In this document: in pieces, positions 6,673 through 10,836 of the stretch
Layout of the letters: each line of letters opens with the position of its first letter
Position numbering within the stretch: position 1 is the first letter of the stretch
NCBI GenBank assembly: GCA_016522385.1
Contig: JAEKFU010000128.1
Span: forward strand, 1 to 10,836
DNA length: 10,836 nt
Source of the DNA: Pseudomonadota bacterium
GTDB lineage: Bacteria; Pseudomonadota; Alphaproteobacteria; Rhizobiales; Aestuariivirgaceae
Direction of reading: 5' to 3'
Translations under genes and position numbers: made by a program
The notes under the pieces: model-generated
What the model was told of the DNA's origin: nothing
Database searches by the model: none
What the model saw: only the letters and a program-made list of their open reading frames with translations

Positions 6673-7481
6673 GCAAATGCCTCTGAATAGATCTCAGGCC
6701 GCGGCACTTTGTTGAACAAACGGAAGAAATTATCGTTCGTTGCCCGCGCCATCGCTTGTGTCGAGACCCTTTTTACGTCGGCCAGTCGCTTAAGAGTATG
6801 TACAGTATAGGCGGGTTCGTTGGGCTGGCCACGATGCGGTACCGGCGCCAGATATGGGGCATCGGTTTCCACCAATAGACGGTCCATCGGCACATTTGCA
6901 GCTGCCTGCCTCAGCTCCTCAGCCGCTTTGAACGTCAGTATGCCGGAAAACGAGACATATGCGCCGATCGCCAGTCCGCGCTCGGCCAGTTCGGCGTTGG
7001 ATGAAAAGCAATGAAGCAGGGGCCTGAACCCCCCCTTCCCCATTTCGTCTTCAAGGATACTTGCTGTATCTTCCTCTGCAGACCGGCTATGAATGACCAG
7101 TGGTAGCCCGGTCTCGCGCGCTGCGGCGATATGCACCCGGAAACTATCCGCCTGCACAGCGCGCGGACTGTTGTCGTAGTGGTAATCCAACCCGGCTTCG
7201 CCGATTCCGACAACCTTGGGGTGTTGCGCCAGTTCTACCAGCATTTTCGAAGTCACGTTCGGTTCCTCCGCCGCATTGTGGGGATGTGTGCCGACTGTGC
7301 AGAACACCTCATCGTGCGCTTCAGCGATCGCCAGGATTTGGTCAAACCTGGCGACCCGGGTCCCGATCGTGACCATCAGATGCACGCCGGCCTTGCCGGC
7401 CCGTTCCAAAACGCAAGGCAGGTCAGCCGAAAGGCTGTCGAAATCGAGATGGCAATGGCTGTCAACGATCGGATAGGTCAT
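6669..7481 (-). CDS. TatD family metal-dependent DNase/hydrolase
   Basis: This is a 270-residue amidohydrolase-fold TIM-barrel nuclease of the TatD/YcfH family (usual length about 260). Metal ligands are in place: H9 and H11 (DSHCHLD), E95 (GEAGLDY), H131 (IHSR), H157 (HCFS) and D207 (ETDAPY). Characterised members are 3'-5' exonucleases on single-stranded DNA, sometimes linked to DNA repair; some family members have D-aminoacyl-tRNA deacylase activity. Position downstream of metG matches E. coli-type YcfH and many other genomes, so a YcfH-like assignment is better than TatD of the tat operon. The start is 11 bp from the metG stop, and the stop overlaps the MBL ATG, consistent with one operon. 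Only a weak GGCGAG-like RBS adjoins the start. Confidence 0.92.
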   Translation of the reverse strand: MTYPIVDSHCHLDFDSLSADLPCVLERAGKAGVHLMVTIGTRVARFDQILAIAEAHDEVFCTVGTHPHNAAEEPNVTSKMLVELAQHPKVVGIGEAGLDYHYDNSPRAVQADSFRVHIAAARETGLPLVIHSRSAEEDTASILEDEMGKGGFRPLLHCFSSNAELAERGLAIGAYVSFSGILTFKAAEELRQAAANVPMDRLLVETDAPYLAPVPHRGQPNEPAYTVHTLKRLADVKRVSTQAMARATNDNFFRLFNKVPRPEIYSEAFA

Positions 7482-7492
7482 CTCGCCGAACT

Positions 7493-9037
7493 TCAGACGT
7501 CTGCCTCGACATATCTCGGGAAAACACCTGTAGGAGCCGGCAATGTCGTTCCAGCTGCAAGACGGTGCGCGTCGCCAAGCGATGCAAATCCCCGCAATTC
7601 ATTGGGCACCGACAACAGGTCAAGAAGCTTGCCGCCGCTCGCGGGCATATACGGTTGCACCAGGATCGCAACCTGACGTACAGCCTCGGCTGTGACATAG
7701 AGCACCGTGTTCATTCTGGCCGGATCCGTCTTTTTCAGCGCCCACGGTTCCTGACCGGCAAAATATCGATTCGCCTCGGCCACAACCCGCCATATGGCAT
7801 CGAGCGCGCGGTTCAGCGCCTGCGCATCATGATACGGGCGCACTTCTTCCAACAGGCCGTCGACGGATCCCAGCATCGCCTTATCCTCGCCTGTCAGTTC
7901 TCCGCATGCGGGCACGGAACCATCACAGTTTTTGGCGATCATCGACAACGAACGCTGCGCCAGATTACCCAGATCATTGGCCAGGTCAGCGTTGATCCGG
8001 TTGACAATCGCCTCATGACTGTAGTTGCCATCCTTGCCGAACGGCACTTCGCGCAAGAAAAAATACCTAACTTGGTCGACGCCATAATGTTCACACATGC
8101 TGATCGGGTCGATGACATTGCCGGTCGACTTGGACATCTTCTCTCCTCGGTTGAAAAGAAAACCGTGCCCAAATACCCGCTTCGGCAAGGGCAACGCAGC
8201 TGACATCAAAAAGGCCGGCCAATAGACTGCGTGGAAGCGGATAATGTCCTTGCCGATAACATGTAAGTCAGCAGGCCAAAACCGGGCCCTTGTCGCCTTT
8301 TCATCCGGGAAACCCGTTGCTGAGATATAATTTGTCAATGCATCGACCCTGACATACATCACATGACCGGGCGCATCGGGCACAGGTATGCCCCAGTCGA
8401 ATGTTGTCCGTGATACCGACAGATCCTGCAGACCACCCTTGACGAAACTGATGACCTCATTGCGCCGCTCAGGTGGACCGATGAAGTCCGGATTGGCCTC
8501 ATAGTGAGCCAATAATTTGTCCTGATAGTCCGAAAGACGAAAGAAATAGCTCTCCTCCTCGAGCCATTCGACTGGTGTGCCGGTGTTAATGGCAACTTTC
8601 ACGCCGTCGCGGTCCTCAAGCTCATCTTCGACGTAAAAGGCCTCATCGCGCACCGAATACCAACCGGAGTAGTTGCCGAGATAGATGTCACCATTGCCCG
8701 CCATCCGCTTCCAGATTTCGGTCACCGATGCATAGTGGCGTGGCTCGGTTGTTCTGATAAAATCATCATTCGAGCAATTGAGCGTCTCGACCATTTGCCG
8801 GAATTTGGGCGTCATTTCCTCAATGAATTCAACGGCGGTCTTGTGCTCCTTGGCGGCCGTTTGCTGGATTTTCTGGCCGTGTTCATCTGTGCCGGTCAAA
8901 AAGAAAACATCATAGCCGTCCAGAGCCTTGAACCGCGCCAGCGCATCGGTCGCCAACGCCTCATAGGCATGGCCAATATGGGGTGGCCCATTCGGATAGG
9001 AAATAGCGGTTGTTATGAAAAACTTCTCTTTGGCCAT
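7493..9037 (-). CDS. metG: Methionine--tRNA ligase
   Basis: This is a class I aminoacyl-tRNA synthetase that charges tRNA-Met, including the initiator tRNA. With the ATG at 9037 it has 514 residues. The N-terminus KFFITTAISYPNGPPHIGH contains HIGH (20-23). LTGTDEHG is at 47-54 and KMSKS at 300-304, followed by a helical anticodon-binding domain. The connective-peptide region (about 115-200) has no CxxC pairs, so this is the short MetRS type without zinc knuckles. It also lacks the C-terminal EMAP/Trbp111-like domain of E. coli MetG. The frame is open to an upstream ATG at 9106 that overlaps the holB stop as ATGA and would add 23 residues (MTCRPIHAIKGASAQ...). I chose 9037 because the family N-terminus begins there. 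Neither start has a strong Shine-Dalgarno. Confidence 0.95.
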   Translation of the reverse strand: MAKEKFFITTAISYPNGPPHIGHAYEALATDALARFKALDGYDVFFLTGTDEHGQKIQQTAAKEHKTAVEFIEEMTPKFRQMVETLNCSNDDFIRTTEPRHYASVTEIWKRMAGNGDIYLGNYSGWYSVRDEAFYVEDELEDRDGVKVAINTGTPVEWLEEESYFFRLSDYQDKLLAHYEANPDFIGPPERRNEVISFVKGGLQDLSVSRTTFDWGIPVPDAPGHVMYVRVDALTNYISATGFPDEKATRARFWPADLHVIGKDIIRFHAVYWPAFLMSAALPLPKRVFGHGFLFNRGEKMSKSTGNVIDPISMCEHYGVDQVRYFFLREVPFGKDGNYSHEAIVNRINADLANDLGNLAQRSLSMIAKNCDGSVPACGELTGEDKAMLGSVDGLLEEVRPYHDAQALNRALDAIWRVVAEANRYFAGQEPWALKKTDPARMNTVLYVTAEAVRQVAILVQPYMPASGGKLLDLLSVPNELRGFASLGDAHRLAAGTTLPAPTGVFPRYVEADV

Positions 9038-9102
9038 GGTCACATGTGTTGGTTTGAACGGTTGGGCGCTGGCGCCCTTAATTGCATGTATTGGGCGGCA
9101 AG

Positions 9103-10155
9103 TCATGTAGGACTGTTTGACCGCTCCACTTGCTCGATTCGCCTGAACGCCTCAAGCATTACTGACCTGCGATCCAGGTTGAGCGTATTGGCCTTATCGA
9201 TCGCCTGTTCGACATCACGGTAGGCATCGCTCCATCGGACCGCCGCGGCCAATGCCGCTTCACCTGACCGCGCAGTTTGGCTGGCGCGGCACATGATCCA
9301 TTCGCGCAAGAGATCGCAAAACGCTTCGTAGGTCTGTTGCTGGTTGCGGTTTGACAGCTGATCGGCGAGGCGAAACATCTGGCTGCGATCGAACGGTGGT
9401 TTGAGCGATACCAGCCCCTCAAAGGTCAGCAGATGTTGAGCGCTGCCGGTACCGAGCAGGTCCAGGGCACGCCCCGGGCTGCCGTTCGCCAATCGTGCGG
9501 CCGCGTTCAGTTCGGCGTTATCCCCGTGCGCCTGGCCAATTTGCCTCAGGACCTTGCCGACAAGGTCATTGCACAGCGGTGCCAAATCCTGCCGGATGCA
9601 GCGTGATCGAACCGTGGCCAGCAACCGGCCGGGCGACTGCTGGCATATCAGCATGAACAAGGATCGGTCTGGAGGTTCTTCCAGGATTTTCAGAATGGCA
9701 TTGGCCGCCACGATACTGAGGTCATCCGCCGCATCGACGATACAGATGCGCCAACCGCCCTCGCCTGCCGTCCGACCGAAGAAGTGACTGACTGAGCGGG
9801 CTTCGGTTACGCCGATCTCGCCTTTGAGACGCTTGAGTTTGTCATCAAATGGTCGTTCGACCGTCAGCAGGTCTGCATGCCCTCGCGCCGCCACGCGTTT
9901 GAAGACGCCATCGTCTGGATCGACATTCATATCAAAGGGCGCCTTCGCCGGGTCAGGATAGCGAAGAATGTAACGGGCAAAACGATAGGCCAGAGTTGCT
10001 TTGCCGATGCCTCGGGGACCTGTCAATAGCCAGGCGTGATGCAGTCTGCCGGACTGGAACGCCGCCAGCAGCCGACGCTCGACCACTTCGTGCCCGAATA
10101 GTTCGCTGCGCAAACGGGGATGATGTTCGGTCTCTCGGGGATCGGTATCGCTCAT
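9103..10155 (-). CDS. holB: DNA polymerase III subunit delta'
   Basis: The 350-residue delta' subunit of the clamp loader helps open the beta sliding clamp and load it on DNA during replication. The AAA+ fold starts with LFGHEVVERRLL (19-30). Walker A is GPRGIGKAT (46-54), the Walker-B-like VDAADD is at 140-145, and ILKILEEPP follows at 154-162. The SRC motif (184-186) carries R185, the arginine finger that acts on the neighbouring subunit. C-terminal helices (about 200-340) would form the collar. DnaX is normally longer and carries a Cys4 zinc module; neither is seen here, and the position between tmk and metG is typical of holB. The gene starts 15 bp after the tmk stop, and its TGA (9105-9103) overlaps the upstream candidate ATG of metG. 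Confidence 0.93.
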   Translation of the reverse strand: MSDTDPRETEHHPRLRSELFGHEVVERRLLAAFQSGRLHHAWLLTGPRGIGKATLAYRFARYILRYPDPAKAPFDMNVDPDDGVFKRVAARGHADLLTVERPFDDKLKRLKGEIGVTEARSVSHFFGRTAGEGGWRICIVDAADDLSIVAANAILKILEEPPDRSLFMLICQQSPGRLLATVRSRCIRQDLAPLCNDLVGKVLRQIGQAHGDNAELNAAARLANGSPGRALDLLGTGSAQHLLTFEGLVSLKPPFDRSQMFRLADQLSNRNQQQTYEAFCDLLREWIMCRASQTARSGEAALAAAVRWSDAYRDVEQAIDKANTLNLDRRSVMLEAFRRIEQVERSNSPT

Positions 10156-10170
10156 GGCGCAAAATCGGTA

Positions 10171-10806
10171 TCAGACCGCCAGCCTACCTGCAACGGCCTG
10201 GCGAATGGTCTTGGCAACTTGGTCGACCGACAGCGCTGCATCTATCAACACACAACGCTGCGGTGCCTGTTCTGCGATCGATCGGAATGCATCGCGCAAT
10301 TTCGAGTGAAATGCGATGCCTTTGCGTTCATAACGGTCTTCTTCTCCTGTTTCCCGCGCACCTGCGCGCTCTAGTCCGGCCACCGGATCAAGATCCAGAA
10401 AGAAAGATAGATCGGGCCGCGTTTGACCCACAATTGCCGCTTCAAGCGCATCTATTAATGACAGTGTGCAGCCGCCTGCGTAGCCCTGATAGGCTCGTGT
10501 AGAATCCATGAACCTGTCGCATAACACGACCTGTCCGGCTTCAAGCGCCGGGCGAATGACCTTTCGCAAATGATCATCCCTTGCCGCATAGTTCAACAGT
10601 GCCTCAGCCTCCGCCGACCATCGGTGTGTATCGCCGGTCACCAGCAGATTGCGGACGTCCTCCGCACCCGGGGTGCCGCCAGGTTCTCGTGTCGTGATCA
10701 CGTGATGGCCGAGTTCGCTAAGGTGCTGATCCAGTAGACGGATCTGGGTGGACTTGCCCACCCCCTCCCCGCCTTCGAAGGTGATGAACAGTCCTCGGTG
10801 CGCCAT
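10171..10806 (-). CDS. tmk: Thymidylate kinase (dTMP kinase)
   Basis: The 211-residue cytosolic enzyme phosphorylates dTMP to dTDP with ATP, an essential step to dTTP. The P-loop EGGEGVGKST is at 11-20, REPGG (dTMP binding) at 40-44 and the DRF motif at 97-99, followed by STRAYQG. The LID region (about 140-155) is rich in Arg while the P-loop has no Arg, which fits the E. coli-like class. Length is normal for the family. The ATG at 10806 has a G-rich stretch (GGGTAGGGG) about 6-13 bases upstream that may serve as an RBS. tmk is the first complete gene of the operon; any promoter would lie to the right of the window. Confidence 0.96.
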   Translation of the reverse strand: MAHRGLFITFEGGEGVGKSTQIRLLDQHLSELGHHVITTREPGGTPGAEDVRNLLVTGDTHRWSAEAEALLNYAARDDHLRKVIRPALEAGQVVLCDRFMDSTRAYQGYAGGCTLSLIDALEAAIVGQTRPDLSFFLDLDPVAGLERAGARETGEEDRYERKGIAFHSKLRDAFRSIAEQAPQRCVLIDAALSVDQVAKTIRQAVAGRLAV

Positions 10807-10813
10807 GGAGCCC

Positions 10814-10836
10814 CTACCCGCCGAACAGCATATAAG
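10814..10836 (-). CDS. Possible last codons of the gene upstream of tmk (dacA-like?)
   Basis: On the minus strand the frame running in from the right edge reads YMLFGG and stops at TAG (10816-10814), 7 bp before tmk. In many Alphaproteobacteria the gene before tmk is dacA, a D-alanyl-D-alanine carboxypeptidase, so this may be its C-terminus. Six residues are too few to prove it; the call rests on context only. Confidence 0.35.

Noticed and set aside
7565..8203. 212-codon plus-strand open frame inside metG
   Set aside because: It is fully antisense to the clearly conserved metG sequence and has no recognisable motif, so it is a shadow frame.

Overview
The window is a moderately GC-rich stretch of a bacterial chromosome, densely coded and almost certainly alphaproteobacterial. 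The main evidence is gene order. The tail of ntrX is followed by trkA, hfq, hflX and mazG, an arrangement typical of Alphaproteobacteria. Facing it is a second block read from the other strand, tmk-holB-metG-tatD-MBL hydrolase, which is also a common alphaproteobacterial cluster. The protein types agree: an 80-residue Hfq, a short MetRS without zinc-knuckle cysteines, and an NtrX end of the form LHRKIKSLGI. I cannot name the genus.

Layout. Positions 1-66 (+) are the last codons of ntrX. Positions 67-272 are a gap. Then come trkA (273-1652, +, K+ uptake regulator), a 190-bp gap, hfq (1843-2085, +, RNA chaperone) and hflX (2072-3514, +, ribosome-associated GTPase), the last two overlapping. mazG (3524-4333, -, NTP pyrophosphohydrolase) converges on hflX with only 9 bp between stops. 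A 126-bp divergent gap leads to an unrecognised gene (4460-5770, +) for a protein with about three membrane helices followed by a beta-propeller-like domain. A 95-bp AT-rich gap with two inverted repeats separates it from the convergent minus-strand operon. In transcription order that operon is tmk (10806-10171), holB (10155-9103), metG (9037-7493), tatD (7481-6669) and an MBL-fold hydrolase (6672-5866). The last 23 bases probably hold the final codons of the gene upstream of tmk.

Function. The plus-strand genes combine two-component nitrogen regulation, potassium uptake control and post-transcriptional or ribosome-rescue functions. The minus-strand operon joins dTTP supply (Tmk), the clamp loader (delta'), tRNA charging (MetRS) and two metal-dependent hydrolases (TatD, MBL), with gaps of at most 15 bp or short overlaps (only the chosen metG start leaves more), so it is probably one translationally coupled transcript.

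This is a housekeeping region. I found no mobile element, CRISPR array, tRNA or rRNA, toxin-antitoxin pair or defence system. The only protein-coding novelty is the membrane/propeller protein at 4460-5770. The other points of interest are start-codon ambiguities, tight convergent junctions and the AT-rich inverted repeats.
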